The translations under genes were made by a program, and so were the position numbers. A stretch of 40,475 bases of DNA from Bacteroidales bacterium. GTDB lineage: Bacteria; Bacteroidota; Bacteroidia; Bacteroidales; JAGOPY01. Positions 40,128-40,475 of this stretch are shown in pieces. Under the pieces are notes generated by a model. It saw nothing but the letters and a program-made list of their open reading frames with translations. It was not told where the DNA came from and made no database searches. The stretch lies in contig JAHYJL010000006.1 in NCBI GenBank assembly GCA_019429045.1, positions 1 through 40,475 of the forward strand, read 5' to 3'. The stretch's first letter is position 1; each line of letters starts with the position of its first letter.

Positions 40128-40475
40128 ATGAGCTTCAAGCCTTACCGGTTTTTTTCTTCTGCGACCCATCAGTACCTGTTGGTTACAGTGATTATCACTT
40201 TAGCCGCCCTGCTGTGCTTTCAGCTGGCGCAAGATCTCGGATATTATATTGTTTCGTTCATCTTGCTGATCCTTGTTTCCATACTGGCCACGTTCATGAG
40301 GACAGGTCCGGTACTGCTTGCCTCGCTGATGAGCATTCTGGCCTGGAATTTCTTTTTCATCCCTCCCCATTACACTTTTCACATTGATAAGACAGAGGAT
40401 ATCCTGATGTTTTCGATGTTCGGGCTGGTGGTTATCATGAACGGCGTTTTCACCACGCGTGTGCGGCGCCAGGAA
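40128..40475 (+). CDS. KdpD-like sensor histidine kinase, N-terminal part (cut by window end)
   Basis: The open frame runs off the window edge after 116 codons. It encodes four closely packed transmembrane helices in the DUF4118 pattern of KdpD (LAALLCFQLAQDLGYYIVSFILLILVSILATFMRTGPVLLASLMSILAWNFFFIPPHYTFHIDKTEDILMF). The N-terminal KdpD and USP domains of the canonical protein are absent, so this is the short DUF4118-kinase form. A TTG at 40122, eight bases after GGAG, is an alternative start. Context with trkH suggests control of potassium uptake. Confidence 0.8.
   Translation, partial: MSFKPYRFFSSATHQYLLVTVIITLAALLCFQLAQDLGYYIVSFILLILVSILATFMRTGPVLLASLMSILAWNFFFIPPHYTFHIDKTEDILMFSMFGLVVIMNGVFTTRVRRQE

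Overview
The window looks like a chromosomal segment of a Bacteroidota genome. The evidence is a PorZ-type component of the type IX secretion system with a C-terminal sorting domain, an S46 dipeptidyl peptidase, lipoproteins with late lipoboxes, an ExbB/ExbD/ExbD operon, and several upstream boxes of the form TAnnTTTG (the Bacteroidota -7 element), four of them with a TTG-like -33 box at 19-20 nt. Most genes are ordinary housekeeping genes of medium GC. AT-richer islands lie at about 4.5-7.0 kb, 9.2-9.65 kb, 28.7-29.9 kb and 37.85-38.6 kb. No rRNA, CRISPR array, complete insertion sequence or phage is visible.

Layout. 0-4.5 kb (minus strand): tRNA-Cys, a DPP7-type peptidase, mannose-1-phosphate guanylyltransferase, a SprT-like metalloprotein and a small overlapping lipoprotein gene. 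4.7-7.0 kb (plus): an AT-rich two-gene lipoprotein operon, the first product being an HExxH metallopeptidase-like protein carrying two inserted Cys modules. 7.0-9.0 kb (plus): MlaE, MlaF and CvpA with overlapping starts and stops. 9.2-10.9 kb (minus): a stand-alone S23/four-helix-bundle gene between two inverted 11-bp repeat arrays, then pgk. 11.0-22.8 kb (plus): nitrilase, trkA-trkH, O-antigen-ligase-like protein, lipid-kinase-like protein, porZ, recO and a YfhO-like membrane protein. 22.8-24.5 kb (minus): lipB and lipA. 24.7-26.2 kb (plus): lysS. 26.4-27.6 kb (minus): ArsR-type regulator and GDPD phosphodiesterase. 27.7-28.66 kb: a decayed AAA+ ATPase and REP-like palindromes. 28.66-32.06 kb (minus): a lipoprotein, a KAS III-like enzyme and a dihydrouridine synthase. 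32.1-33.1 kb (plus): a CPBP protease. 33.3-36.8 kb (minus): the ExbB/ExbD operon, tRNA-Ser and TatD. 36.8-40.5 kb: GT9 glycosyltransferase, a broken thioredoxin-like lipoprotein, a second trkH and the start of a KdpD-like sensor kinase that runs off the end.

Functional themes are the cell envelope (Mla lipid transport, O-antigen ligation, heptosyltransferase-like GT9, GDP-mannose supply, energised ExbB/D, PorZ, YfhO), potassium uptake (trkA, two trkH and a DUF4118 sensor) and lipoylation (lipB-lipA).

The most unusual content is intergenic. An 11-bp tandem repeat (TAATGTCCACC) occurs at four loci, contributes a start codon and stop codons to neighbouring genes, and brackets the S23 gene as inverted arrays. 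Several unrelated 7-bp tandem repeats occupy other gaps. Two 153-163 bp elements share 18-bp terminal inverted repeats but not interiors. Five copies of a 20-bp palindrome cluster around 31-33.3 kb. All functional readings of these repeats are inference.
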